NCBI GenBank assembly: GCA_034670405.1
Contig: JAXDDX010000182.1
Location: 417,501 to 481,500 of the forward strand
Direction: 5' to 3'
DNA: 64,000 nt
Source: Hoplostethus atlanticus
Taxonomy: Eukaryota > Chordata > Actinopteri > Trachichthyiformes > Trachichthyidae
Both the position numbers and the translations under genes were made by a program. Positions within the stretch are counted from its first letter, which is position 1. Each line of letters starts with the position of its first letter. A model generated the notes under the pieces. That model searched no databases and was not told the DNA's origin. It worked only from the letters and a program-made list of their open reading frames with translations. This document shows positions 1-36,751 of the stretch, one piece after another.

Positions 1-237
1 ACCTGGACATGGTCAGACATGGCGGGTTTAGAACCTCCCTGGAGTTAAAACACAGAGAGAAACAAATCATCAGACAGATCCAGACCTGGACATGGTGTTG
101 GTTCATACCCACAGCGGTCTATTTCAGTGGGTTGGGTTAACGTTGCTGTAACTACATGTGAGATGTGATCAGAAGAAGGTTCAGACTCTAGAACTCTAGT
201 AATCAGGTCTAGACCCAGTAAAAAGCTGGGTGACGTG

Positions 238-768
238 GATCTGGGACTGGGACTGGATTCAGACCCGGAGAGGGACTGGGTGCGGATTCAGACTGGGTCC
301 AGACTCGGACTGGGACTCAGAGTGGATTCAGACTGGGACTGGTTCTAGACTGGGTCCAGACTCGGACTGGGGCTGGGTTTGGGCTGGGTTCAGACTGGGT
401 CCAGGCTGGGACTGGGAGTGGATTCAGACTGGGACTGATTTCAGACTGGGTCCAGACTCAGACTGGGACTGGGGGTGGGTTCAGACTGGGACTGGGAATG
501 AGTCCAGACTAGGACTGGGACTGGGTCCAGACTGGGACTGGGCCTGGGTCCAGGCTAGGACTGGTTGCAGACTAGGACTGGGACTGGGTCCACACTGGGA
601 CTGGGACTAGATCCACACTGGGACTGGTTCCAGGCTAGGACTGGGACTGGTTCCAGACTGGGACTGGGTCTAGACTGGGACTGGGACTGGTTCCAGGCTA
701 GGACTGTGACTGGGTCCAGACTAGGACTGGTTGCAGACTAGGACTGGGTCCAGACTGGGACTGGTACT
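238..768 (+). repeat. GACTGGGACTGGGTCCA degenerate tandem repeat, dyrk2 intron 2
   Basis: Short units ACTGGG, GACTGG and TTCAGACTGGGTCCAGACT recur for about 530 bp. The open frame over it (a W/D/G-rich peptide) is a by-product of the repeat. Confidence 0.9.
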
Positions 769-1006
769 GGGCGTCTCCCTACAGTAGAGACAACACTCCC
801 TGACACCTGGTAAAACAAATAAACTCCCTGGGTAATTCCTACCTAGTCTGTAACACAAGCGCACCGTTACCTAGCAACAGAGAGGAGAGTGTGTGTGAGT
901 GTGTGTGTTGGTGTGTGTATCAGTGTGTGTGTGTGTAACGTCAGACTGTGTTTATTTGTGCTGAATGTTATCACCATATAAAGAATTATCCTCTACAGAC
1001 CAAACC

Positions 1007-1049
<43 letters not shown>

Positions 1050-1110
1050 ACAGGTGTAGGTTCAGGGGTAGGTCATGATGATTGACAGAAATAGAAATAC
1101 ACAAATGGAG

Positions 1111-1153
<43 letters not shown>

Positions 1154-1565
1154 GCTGTGTGTTTGTTGGGGGTATATTAGTATTAACGGTCACTGATGCA
1201 CCCTGTGACCCTCTCTTGGATGTGTGTGTGTTCTGTGGGTTCCAGCCAATAGGGTGGCCCCAAGACAGGAACGAGGAAGTGAATCAGAGGGGTGTTCCAC
1301 AAACAGCTTACCACCTTAGCCAGGCTTATTTCAGTTAGTCTGTTTATTTGGTTCCCCAGAGCAAGTTCAACATAGATCATACTTCAGTTCAGTTCAAGCT
1401 GAAGTTAACCTGCCCCGAGGCAGCTAGTTAACCTGCCCCGAGGCAGCTAGTTAACCTTGCTCGAACCTGGCTTGGATTAGTCTGATCACAGTATCTTTGG
1501 CTTTGTGGAACTGCTTTATCCCCGATTGACTTGTGAGGTTAACTCAAACCAGGTTTTGGAAACAC

Positions 1566-1735
1566 ACAGTATCTCTGAGTGTAATATTGTAAATACTAGT
1601 AGTATCTCTGAGTGTAATATTGTAAATACTAGTAGTATCTCTGAGTGTAATATTGTAAATACTAGTACCATCTCTCTGAGTGTAATACTGTAAATACTAG
1701 TAGTATCTCTGAGTGTAATATCGTAAAATACTATT
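1566..1735 (+). repeat. 36-bp tandem repeat, about 5 copies, dyrk2 intron 2
   Basis: Units AGTATCTCTGAGTGTAATAT + TGTAAATACTAGT. Confidence 0.9.
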
Positions 1736-2156
1736 GTAAGTATAGCTAGTTGTATAGTCTTCAGGTTGTATTTGAAGCGGTTCAGTAGCAGAAGATCCTG
1801 AACACTGGGCTGTAAACCAATCAGCTGTTTAAAGTGTCCCGGCCTATTATTAGCCCCAGGGCTACATCTGACTTTTACAGGGACCTGAAGCTAAGGTCAG
1901 GCCGCTAACCTGGCCAGCTAGTCAAACTCCAAGCTAATAAACCCAACATGACTGATACAGTGGGCTAGTATCAGCACCAGGCTGGTAGTCCTGGAAGGAA
2001 CACAGGATGGCTAGTAAACCAGATAGTTAGTAGTTAACAGAAGAGAGCTAACAAAACTAACAGTTAACACAGAACACTAGCAAAACTGTTTAATAGATAC
2101 TAAGTGATGCAGCTGGTAGAGAAGTGTGCTGGACTGGAAGACAGACTGACATAGCC

Positions 2157-2322
2157 AAACATTTAAGACTAACTGGTTGCTAACTAGGGCCGGTAAAACA
2201 TTTAAGACTAACTGGTTGCTAACTAGGGCCGGTAAAACATTTAAGACTAACTGGTTGCTAACTAGGGCCGGTAAAACACTTAAGACTAACTGGTTGCTAA
2301 CTAGGGCCGGTAAAACATTTAC
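2157..2322 (+). repeat. 39-bp tandem repeat, about 4 copies, dyrk2 intron 2
   Basis: Units AACATTTAAGACTAACTGGT + TGCTAACTAGGGCCGGTAA. The four copies are almost identical. Confidence 0.95.
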
Positions 2323-2489
2323 AGCATGCTAACTAGAGTTAGTAAAAAGACTGTCAACACAGAATGTTAAGGCTAGGTCCGCTGTTTCCATGGCAACTGT
2401 CCTGCAAGACCACAAGACAATCATGGAATCACACCAGTCAGCTAATGGGAGTATGGTGTGTGTGTGTGTGTGTTTGTGTGTGTGTGTAC

Positions 2490-2598
2490 CGTCAGGGGGT
2501 TGTGGTTGTTGTTGCGGAGGGGGGGCAGGGCGATGGGTGACGTTGTCTGAGACCTGCTAAGACCAGGAGAGTAGACCGGCTCGCCCACTTTGCCTGAA

Positions 2599-2644
<46 letters not shown>

Positions 2645-5600
2645 CCAGAACCCAGAATTAGTTTTTTTCATTTAGTAACAGAGCGATCACTCTGATCAAC
2701 CTGATCAACCAATCAACGAGTCAGAAGTCCATTCACTTCCTGTAGAGCAGAGCGACCAGTAAGGCTAAACTTTGAGGTCGACTTACAATAAGTGCATTCA
2801 ACATAGGTAGAGAACTACTAGTCACCAGAAATCCTAAACATCATCTAAGAGCAGAACCAGTGCTGAGGGAAAACAGCAATTATCAATTGCAAGTTATCAA
2901 TCAGATAGTGCTGGTGAGGCACAATGACAACTTTCCCCTGCCGTTGTCAGTTTGGTAACTTGGTGGACAGACTTGTGCCAGGATGGGTGGAGTGAAGCAA
3001 TGGGGGGCGTGTCCATAAAAAACAACTGACCAGTGGGATCAGTTTTGGGGTGGAGTTACTGTTACTGTACAGTCCATGTTTCTGTTGAATGTGTGATGTG
3101 AATGTGGGAAGTGGATCAATAAGCAGCCAAGCTGGAACATTCAACATTTCACTGGTTGGAGGAAAAGATCAGCAACACCTTCACATCATGTTTACAAAAC
3201 TATATGAGCATGATCCATTTTCCAGAACTTTTCAAGGCCTGGAATTTTTTTTTGAATTCCATGTGTTTTCCAGGTGCTTAGGAACCCTGCTGGTTGATGC
3301 CACATTAGCACTTAACAGCCATTATTTCTCCTGTTGAACTCCATTAGAGGATACAAGGCTGCAGCCCAGACTGCACTAACACTACAACGTTCCATTACCC
3401 ACAACTACACACACTCTTCATGTGAACACACACACACTCTTTATGTGAACACACACACACTCTTTACGTGAACACACACACTCTTCACGTGAACACACTC
3501 ACACTCTTCATGTGAACACACACACACTCTTTATGTGAACACACACACACTCTTTACGTGAACACACACACTCTTCACGTGAACACACACACACTCTTCA
3601 TGTGAACACAACACACTCTTCACGTGAACACAACACACACTCTTCATGTGAACACACACACACTCTTCATGTGAACACAACACACTCTTCACGTGAACAC
3701 ACTCACACTCTTCATGTGAACACACACACACTCTTCATGTGAACACAACACACTCTTCACGTGAACACAACACACACTCTTCATGTGAACACACACACAC
3801 TCTTTACGTGAACACAACACACACTCTTCATGTGAACACACACACTCTTCATGCGAACACACATACTCTTCATGTGAACACAACACACACTCTTCATGTG
3901 AACACACACACACTCTTTACGTGAACACAACACACACTCTTCATGTGAACACACACACTCTTCATGCGAACACACACACTCTTCATGTGAACACAACACA
4001 CACTCTTCATGTGAACACACACTCTTCACGTGAACACACACACACTCTTCACACACACTCTTCACGTGAACACAACACACACTCTTCATGTGAACACACA
4101 CTCTTGGGCGGCTGTGGCTCAGGGGGTAGAGCGGGTCGTCCGCTAATCAGAAGATCGGCGGTTCGATCCCAGGCTCCTCCAGTCCACATGTCGAAGTGTC
4201 CTTGGGCAAGACACTGAACCCCAAATTGCTCCCGAAGCTGCGCCTTCGGTGTGTGAATGTGTATGAATGGTTAGATTCCCCTGATGTGCAGGTTGGCACC
4301 TTACATGGTAGCGCCCTGCCATCAGTGTATGAATGTGTGTGAATGGGGTGAATGTGAATGTAGTGTAAAGCGCTTTGAGTGGTCGGAAAAGACTAGAAAA
4401 GCGCTATATAAGTACAGTCCATTTACCATTTACCATGTGAACAGACACACTCTTCACGTGGACACAACACACACTCTTCATATGAACACACACTCTTCAT
4501 GTGAACAGACACGCTCTTCACGTGAACACACACTCTTCACGTGAACACAACACACACTCTATGTGAACACAAAACACACTCTTCATGTGAACAGACACTC
4601 TTCACGTGAACACAACACACACTCTTCATGTGAACACACACTCTTCGTGTGAACACAACACACACTCTTCATGTGAACACAACACACACTCTTCACGTGC
4701 ACACACACACACACACACACACTCTTCATGTGAACACAACACACTCTTCATGTGAACACAACACACTCTTCACGTGAACACACACACACACTCTTCATGT
4801 GAACACACTCTTCACGTGAACACAACACACACTCTTCATGTGAACACACTCTTCACGTGAACACATCACACTCTTCATGTGAACACACACTTCACGTGGA
4901 CAGAACACACTCTTCACGTGAACACACACACTCTTCACGTGAACACAACACACTCTTTATGTGAACACAACACACACTCTTCATGTGAACACACTCTTCA
5001 CGTGAACACAACACACTCTTCACGTGAAGACAACACACACTCTTCATGTGAACACACACACTCTTCATGTGAACACAACACACACTTCATGTGAACACAC
5101 ACTCTTCACGTGAACACAACACACACTCTTCATGTGAACACACACACACTCTTCACGTGAACACAACACACACTCTTCAGGAATAAATACACCCTATAAT
5201 ACTAGATAACAGGAATAAATACACCCTATAATACCTGATAACAGGAATAAATGCACCCTATAATACTAGATAACAGGAATAAATACACCCTATAATACTA
5301 GATAACAGGAATAAATACACCATATAATACTAGATAACAGGAATAAATACACCCTATAGGAATAAATACACCCTATAATACTAGATAACAGGAATGAATA
5401 CACTATATACACCCTATAATACCGGATTACATTAATAAATACACTATATACACCCTATAATACTAGATAACGGGAATAAATACACCCTATAATACTAGAT
5501 AACAGGAATAAATACACTATATACACCCTATAATACCGGATAACAGGAATAAATACACTATATACACCCTATAATACTAGATAACAGGAATAAATACACC

Positions 5601-6487
5601 CCATAATACTAGATAACAAGAATAAATACACCCTATAATACTAGATAATAAATACAGGAATAAATACACTATATACACCCTATAATACTAGATAACAGGA
5701 ATAAATACACCCTATAGGAATAAATACACCCTATAATACCGGATAACAGGAATAAATACACTATATACACCATATAATACTAGATAACAGGAATAAATAC
5801 ACCCTATAGGAATAAATACACCCTATAATACCGGATAACAGGAATAAATACACTATATACACCATATAATACTAGATAACAGGAATAAACAGCGTGTTAA
5901 CCGTTTCTACTAAACTCAGTTAGTTAACATCGGTGGTTAAAAATAACCTGGACAGACGAGCAGCAGTGATTTCTCTCACTTCTCTCCAGTTATAATATTA
6001 CATTTAACTCAATGAACAGAGAAACCAGCAGCGTTTGTTTCTCTCCAGACAGGCAGACAGGCAGACAGACAGACAGGCAGGCAGGCAGACAAGACAGACA
6101 GCACACCGGGGCTTTCTCACCCTCCTGACTTGATTTCCTTCGCGTCTTTCTGTTAAATTAAATTATGTTAAACGAGAGAGAGAGAGACAGGCAGCATTTG
6201 TGTTGTCTGTCTGTCTGTCTGTCTGTATTCCTGCCAGGCTGACAGACAGCCCGGAGCCACGGCAGGGCTTCCTCGCTTCCTCGCTTCCTCGCTTCCTCTC
6301 CTCCTCTCCTCTCCTCCTTTCCTCTCTCTTTCAATTAAATTCAACCCAATTAAATGAACATTAGCGGAGCTGGAGGATCAGCGGTGTGTGTCAGCCATGC
6401 TGGCCGGCCTCAGCAGCTCTCTGGCCGTCTACAAGAGCGCTTCTCACCCGTCGCAAGGACCGAGGCTCCGGGCTTCTTGGTTAACAT
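2490..6487 (-). CDS. dyrk2: dyrk2, 5' part (coding exons 1-2 only): dual-specificity tyrosine-regulated kinase 2
   Basis: Two minus-strand coding exons: 6487-6448 and 2593-2490. Exon 1 encodes MLTKKPGASVLATG, against human DYRK2 MLTRKP; its ATG sits in GCCGCCATG, a near-ideal Kozak context, and it ends in a phase-1 GTGAG donor. Exon 2 begins after TTTCAG and encodes 34 residues with TSPIALPPLR, matching the conserved SPIALPPLR stretch of DYRK2. It ends in phase 0 at GTAC. The kinase domain must lie left of the window. The family is a CMGC kinase that autophosphorylates on tyrosine, then phosphorylates serine/threonine; in mammals it phosphorylates p53 and is controlled by MDM2. The gene is divergent from nup107, with start codons 1.1 kb apart. 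The start could in principle lie upstream, because the frame stays open to 6748, but the Kozak context and conservation favour 6487. Only about 48 residues are visible, so the call rests on two short matches in the right order and frame. Confidence 0.88.
2772..2860 (-). mobile_element. Short LINE 3'-end fragment, dyrk2 intron 1
   Basis: ACTTACAATAAGTGCATTCA ... AGAACTACTAGTCACCAG matches the 3' end of the LINE family at 16740. Confidence 0.65.
3112..3245 (-). repeat. Diverged reverse copy of the A/B interspersed repeat
   Basis: GATCAATAAGCAGCCAAGCT ... GATCCATTTTCCAGAACTTT is the reverse complement of part of 19285-19593, with more differences. Confidence 0.65.
3411..5176 (-). repeat. TTCATGTGAACACA minisatellite in dyrk2 intron 1, split by a SINE
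   Basis: Units ACTCTTCATGTGAACACA with ACGTG/ATGTG variation and CA-rich spacers run for about 1.7 kb. A SINE at 4106-4434 sits in the middle. Confidence 0.95.
4106..4434 (+). mobile_element. tRNA-derived SINE inside the minisatellite
   Basis: The head has an A box TGGCTCAGGGG (4115-4125) and a B box GGTTCGATCCC (4160-4170). The body carries GTCCTTGGGCAAGACACTGA and the 3' part AAAGCGCTTTGAGTGGTCGG ... CGCTATATAAGTACAGTCC, ending in ATTTACC repeats. Satellite units flank it on both sides, so the array predates the insertion. Confidence 0.88.
5179..5887 (+). repeat. GGAATAAATACACCCTATAA tandem repeat, dyrk2 intron 1
   Basis: About 32-bp units (…TACTAGATAACA) have variants carrying an extra ACTATATACACC. 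The total is about 700 bp, directly next to the previous array. Confidence 0.95.
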
Positions 6488-6666
6488 GGCGGCCGCTCCT
6501 CTCCTCTGGACAGACAGACAGGACACCTCCTCTTCCTCCTGCTGCTGCTCCTCCTCTTCCTCCTGCTGCTGCTCCTCCTCTTCCTTCTGCTGCTGCTGCT
6601 CCTCCTCTTCCTCCTCCTGCTGCTCCTCCTTTTCGTTCTTCTTCATCGTATTATTATTGTTCCTGC

Positions 6667-6700
<34 letters not shown>

Positions 6701-6940
6701 TTGTAATTGTTTTGTGTTTATACTTGATTTGTTTACATGAGTCAGCAAGAGAGAGAGTGAGACAGATAGACAGTGAGAGAGACATAGCTGTAGAGTTTAT
6801 GTTTGTTCATCGTGCATCTCATCCTACCAATTACCAATGTGTGTGTGTGTGTGGGGTGTGTGTTTGTGTCTATTATGTAAGGAAGCTCCTCTCTGTAGAT
6901 TTACTGGAAGCTCTGAAACCTGAGATCACACACACACGCA

Positions 6941-6972
<32 letters not shown>

Positions 6973-7590
6973 CTCAGCAAGCCTCATTCACCTAAGACGT
7001 TGTAACTGTAGCACTGTCCTCTGTAGCGTCACCATGGTAACATGGACAACACATGGACTGTGGTTGCTATAACTACTAGTACTACCACTACCACTACTAC
7101 TACTGCTAGTACTACTGCTACTTCTAGTCATAGTACTACTGCGTCATCTGTCCCAGTGCAGTACGAATTCCTCCTGTTACTGATTTCTAGTCATTAATCA
7201 GATATTTCCCTATTGTACAAAGAATGCGGATTTTTGTAGCAGTCAGCAGGACCAGCAGGAGGCGGAAGTTGGCATTTCCCTGCCTCATAACTCCAAGAAT
7301 GTCACGAAGAAGAACTTCCAAGAAGAAGAAGAAGAAGAAGAAGAAGAAGAACTTCAGCAGACCAAACTAGTCGATAATAGTGGAAACTAATCCAAACTAG
7401 TCACGACAGACGACGTTAGGAAACATTTTCTGTCTTTTAGAAAGACAATTTATACACTATTTCCTGTAAAAGTCAGGCTGTTGCATTAGATGAAAACCGA
7501 AGAGATTTTTTCTGGGTGAAAGTCTTTATCTTCTGTTCTCCTCTGGGATTGGTTGTTAGACCTCGTGGAGCGGGAACGACTCAGAGCAAC
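6488..7590. promoter_or_regulatory. Divergent dyrk2/nup107 intergenic region, shared promoter candidate
   Basis: About 1.1 kb separates the two start codons, which point away from each other. The dyrk2-proximal part (6520-6705) is a GCT/CCT/CTT trinucleotide tract followed by ATT repeats and is probably 5' UTR of dyrk2. Further right are a CA/CGCA repeat (about 6926-6972), ACT repeats (about 7075-7130) and a GAA repeat (7314-7350). I see no clear TATA box. A bidirectional promoter is inferred from geometry only. Confidence 0.45.
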
Positions 7591-27059
<19,469 letters not shown>

Positions 27060-27132
27060 ACACACACTTAGTACACAGACACACACTCTCACACACACAC
27101 ACAGCAGTGTTTGTATCTGTTGTTTTTGACTC

Positions 27133-27138
27133 AATAAA
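27133..27138 (+). terminator. nup107: nup107 polyadenylation signal
   Basis: An AATAAA hexamer lies 74 nt after the nup107 stop codon, so the 3' UTR is predicted to be very short, about 90-100 nt. It contains a CA repeat. Confidence 0.75.
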
Positions 27139-27139
27139 G

Positions 27140-29250
27140 CTGTTTACTGCAGAGAGCCTGGTTCTAAATGTCACAACCCGACCGGTCAACGTATAGAGAG
27201 ATATAGTTTGACCTCTGAGTTCACTGAGAGCAGACAGACTGAAGAACCTCCACATCTGTGAATTGATATCGGAAGTTACAGAAAACAAGAAGGATTCAAT
27301 AAATTGTAAAATGTTAAGTTGAGAACTTTTTGCATTCAATTTAATTGTGACTCACACCGAAGTCTGGCACCAATAGAGTGGTGCAGGGATGACGTATTTT
27401 TGTTGGCCAAACCGGAAGTTAGCATCGCCTGGGTCCCAATGGGATTTTTGCATTGGATTTTGGATTATTGCAGAAAATAAACTCTGTGGCAAACAAAAGT
27501 TTATGATACTTACACGTTTTGTTCAGCAAGATAATCTTCACAAATGAACACCACTTTATGATTTTTGAAGCGTAAATGCAATCGCCAGAAGTAAAAAGCT
27601 AACGTTAGGCTAACGAACTACACCACGGTCACATGACTTCAACGTCACCACCACTAAGAATACTATAAATTGATAAAACTACAAGTTGGAAAGTTTGAGT
27701 TAGAATAGTTTGGAAGAGCGCGAGTAGAAACACAACTAGAGGCTGTAAAGGCGGACCAGTGAGTAGATGAGTTACCGTGTTTGGCGTGATGCGTTCAATG
27801 TCCCCGACAACCTCTGTAGTCTCATCTAGCCACTTGTTAGCAACCGCCTTTTTTAAGAGACGTAAAAGCTTCAAAATTCACGAGTGGGGTATTTACTGAC
27901 GTATTTTATGTCGTAGAACAAAACGTGAAAACCTCTTAAGCTTGTGTTAACCACAGACCTTATTTCAGGCATCTAACCAAAAACACATTCAAAAAACCCA
28001 TTGACTTCGAGACGAGGGAACTGGGAGTGGGAAAATGCTGACTCCCCTCCGGGGTTTAGGACTCCGCCTCTTGTTGCCATGGTGATTTTCATCAAGAGGT
28101 TTGAACATTTAATTCATTAAGACAATCAAAACCAATCCATTCAAGGCTAAAGCCATTTGGGTCTTGTTGGAAATCCAACCTGCAAGGATCAACCGCTCAC
28201 TGCCCCCTTGTGGCAGTGACAGGTAGGTGACATGGCTTGTTTGAAAATCATGCTCCCTGTACACGTTACATGGTAGAATATTACTAGTACTACTAGTACT
28301 AAAACTGTTAATACTTTTAATACTAATAATACTTCAACTATTATTACAACTATTAATACTTTTATTATTTCTATTAGCAAGCAAGATTGTTAGACTTTTA
28401 CTACGACTACCAGTAGTACCATTTGATAGTTTCTTGTGTGGCTGGTTAGCTCAGGATGTCTATTTTGAAAGTGTCTGCTAAATGAATGTACTACTGTGCT
28501 TTTACTACTTAGACTACAGGTTTTAATACTACAAGTACTACTGCTACTACTACCCATTTATAGTTTTTGCACAATTTAAGTTTATTTTCAACTTTTTGGC
28601 CACTTAGGAATGATTGGTGGAGATGATTTGGGTGGGAGGAGCTATCTGAAACCTTGAGTGTCGTTCACAATGTCAGAGACTCGAAAACACAAAGCAGGAC
28701 ATGAAAGATGTCTCCTGGTTGAGCTTTCCAGCAGGGATGGGCGATACTCCTTTTCCTTTTCCATCCGATACCAAGTAATACCAGGGCTAGTATCCTGATA
28801 CTTTAAAAAGTCTTCCTGTGTACATAGAGATGGTAAGTCTTTGTGAATTCTACAATGAAATTATATCTAAAAACCTTTACATTAGTATCAATAAAAAGAT
28901 GTCAGACTTCATTTTTGTTTTCTCTTTAATAAGAAAAATAACTGAAATCTGGCCTAATAAAATATATCAACAGTAGAAATAAATCTGCTGTAGCTTTCTA
29001 CTCTGAAAGGCTTCAGAGAGCTCTGCCCCCTCTCCCTCTACTCTCCTCCTTGCGACAATATCAGACTTTTGACACAGATCACATTTTGCTTCTTTGCTGT
29101 TTAATGGAGTGAAATAACTCCAGACTGCTTGGTTTTCTCTCTGCCACTGAGTCAGAGGGAGGGAGTTCCTTTCATCGTTTCATTTAATGCTTTTAATACT
29201 ACTACTAGAATTTCCCCCAGGGAAACCTATCTACTAGTACTACAACTACA
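27140..29250. other. Intergenic region between nup107 and slc35e3, no gene seen
   Basis: No exon-like ORF with splice sites is visible on either strand. About 27340-28130 looks like unique or old interspersed sequence. About 28265-28560 has ACT/AGT trinucleotide runs. About 28734-28960 starts GGGATGGGCGATACTCC and may be half of a hAT-like MITE. Confidence 0.5.
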
Positions 29251-29253
29251 ACT

Positions 29254-29570
29254 GGGGTGGCAGGTTGGCCTAGCGGTTAGAGAGGCCTACCCATCACCGG
29301 AGGGTCGTTGGTTCGATCCCTGGCACCACCAGGAGGGTGTATTCCAGCTGTGAGCTGGTGATTAAAAAAAAAATGACTGGTGTCACAGCTACAGTGCCCA
29401 CCAACACTGCCGAAGTGACCTTGAGCAAGGCACTTAACCCTAAAAACTGCTCCAGGCACGCCGTTCAATGGCTGCGCTCTGTCCTGGGAAAAAATGCATG
29501 TGTGTGGTGGTGTGTGTGTGTGTGTCCAGTCAGGGGTGTGCAGAAAAATAATTTCACTGCATGTATGTGT

Positions 29571-29605
<35 letters not shown>

Positions 29606-29650
29606 CCAGTCAGGGGTGTGCAGAAAAATAATTTCACTGCGTGTATGTGA
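29254..29650 (+). mobile_element. tRNA-derived SINE
   Basis: A tRNA-like head contains an A box TGGCCTAGCGG (29266-29276) and a B box GGTTCGATCCC (29310-29320). It is followed by a SINE body with CCTTGAGCAAGGCACTTAACC and a tail AATTTCACTGCATGTATGTG. The tail segment from GTCCAGTCAGGGG is present twice (about 29524 and 29604), separated by a GT repeat. It is not a functional tRNA gene because the 3' acceptor strand does not pair. Confidence 0.8.
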
Positions 29651-30859
29651 CGAGTTTAACCTTTTTAATACATTTTCAAGCTGAAGAAAGTTTTTAACAT
29701 TTCTAGTTATTATCCCGTTCATATGACACATGAACGCACCACGGTGAGGGTAACCAACCTAATGCGGATCCGAAGGCACAGATTTGACTATGGAGTGATT
29801 CCTCTGCTCTCCACCCCGCTAGAGGGCGGTACAGACTTCACACAGCGGTTCATAATCCGCCAAAAACACGAGATGATGTGAAGTCAGTGGGAACGGAACG
29901 GAACAGGGTGACAGTTTCTCTCCCTGGAAATCAAATACCAGTTTGCCAGGAAGGCAGGAAAACCTCCAGGACTGCAGCGGGACCACCACACTCAACAGGC
30001 CGGGGAGAGAGAGACAGACCCCGGTACAGCCGTTAACTGGTGCGTGGCAGAGAGACGGAGAGAGAGACGGGCAGAAATAGAGAGGGAGACCCAGATCAAC
30101 TTTTCCTGTTGCGTGGCAGAAAGACAGACGGACAGAGAGACGGAAGGTCCACCAGTGGTTTAGATGTATGCTAGTTAGTTAACCAGCTCTAGGTAACGGC
30201 TGGTAAACGCAACAGAGTTGAACAGACTCCACATTTGTTGTGTTTCTGTCTGGAAGTAGATCTAGTGGATATTAACTGACATGCCGGATCCTGTTGGCCA
30301 GTCGACCTTTAATACCAGACAGCTGAAAGTCCGTAAAACCCGGTACGTTAAGTTAAACTAGCCTGTAAGCTAACTGTCGGCTAGCTTACACTTCCACAGC
30401 TTTATTAGTTATTAAAGTTACTTTATAACCTATACGTTAGTGGAGATGACGTCAGAGAGGCTAGACTCAGCTAAGCTAGCACACTAAGTTACTTCCACAA
30501 GCAGTAAGTTATATAAAGCAACTTGTTCTATTGAGTTGAAGTAGCTAAGCTAACGTTAAGCTAACTTTAAACCTGCAATAGAGACAGTCAACTGCTTTTA
30601 GTTCAACTAAATTAATCACGGTGATTGACAGCCCAGACAATTAAACTAGTATAGGTTAACTAGACTAAGCTGGACCACTAACTTTCCGTTAATTTTCCTC
30701 GTCAGTGTTGGTGAAGGTTGTGTTGAGCCTGAAGCCACGCCCCCTGATAATCTAAACCACTATTTTAAATACACATACGTTGTTTTAAAGGTTTCAATGC
30801 CGGTTTGTAAAAGAAAGGCTTGTTTCCACAGCCCAGACAGGCTAGCCGAGCTAAGCTAG

Positions 30860-36299
<5,440 letters not shown>

Positions 36300-36751
36300 G
36301 CCACCACACCTGTAACCACCTGCACGGACTCCTGCCATTGGCTGGTTTCACCCACAACGTGACTGGTGCAGAGATGGCTTTATCTTAAAACATATTTTTG
36401 AGTATTTTTTAATGAAATAGAAAACTTTGGTCGCCTCGGCTGGTTCCAGACAGGCGCACTGACGGGACTCGGCAGCTTTTATCTGGAGGGAGAATTCAGA
36501 TCTGTGTTTTCCAGGTTTCCTGCTGTTTCCCATAATGCCCTGCTGGTTGTTTTGTCCACAACACTGAAACTAAAAGTTTCATCATGCTTCTGGTTCTGCC
36601 TCTGGATTCCCCAAACTCCTCAGCTGCTTTGATTCGTTCATTTTTCAAGAGTCTGATGGACACATTCCCTGTTTTCTAGTGGACACTAGAAACCATCCTG
36701 GTCACCTCAGCTGCTGGAGTCCACTTCTCATGTTTCTAGCAGCTGTAAGCT

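Noticed and set aside
230..610. ORF of 126 codons rich in Trp, Asp and Gly
   Set aside because: It is read through a GACTGG tandem repeat in a dyrk2 intron; no homology or splice logic.
3531..4101. Several Cys/His/Val-rich ORFs on both strands
   Set aside because: They are translations of the TTCATGTGAACACA minisatellite.
4106..4180. tRNA gene (A and B boxes present)
   Set aside because: The boxes belong to a SINE head: the sequence continues into a SINE body and does not form a closed acceptor stem.
6388..7005. ORF of 205 codons on the plus strand
   Set aside because: It overlaps dyrk2 exon 1 antisense and then trinucleotide and CA repeats; low complexity throughout.
6488..7590. rap1b or mdm1, expected beside nup107 from human gene order
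   Set aside because: No exon resembling either was found between dyrk2 and nup107 on either strand.
29254..29330. tRNA gene
   Set aside because: Same reason: A and B boxes followed by a SINE body and tail.
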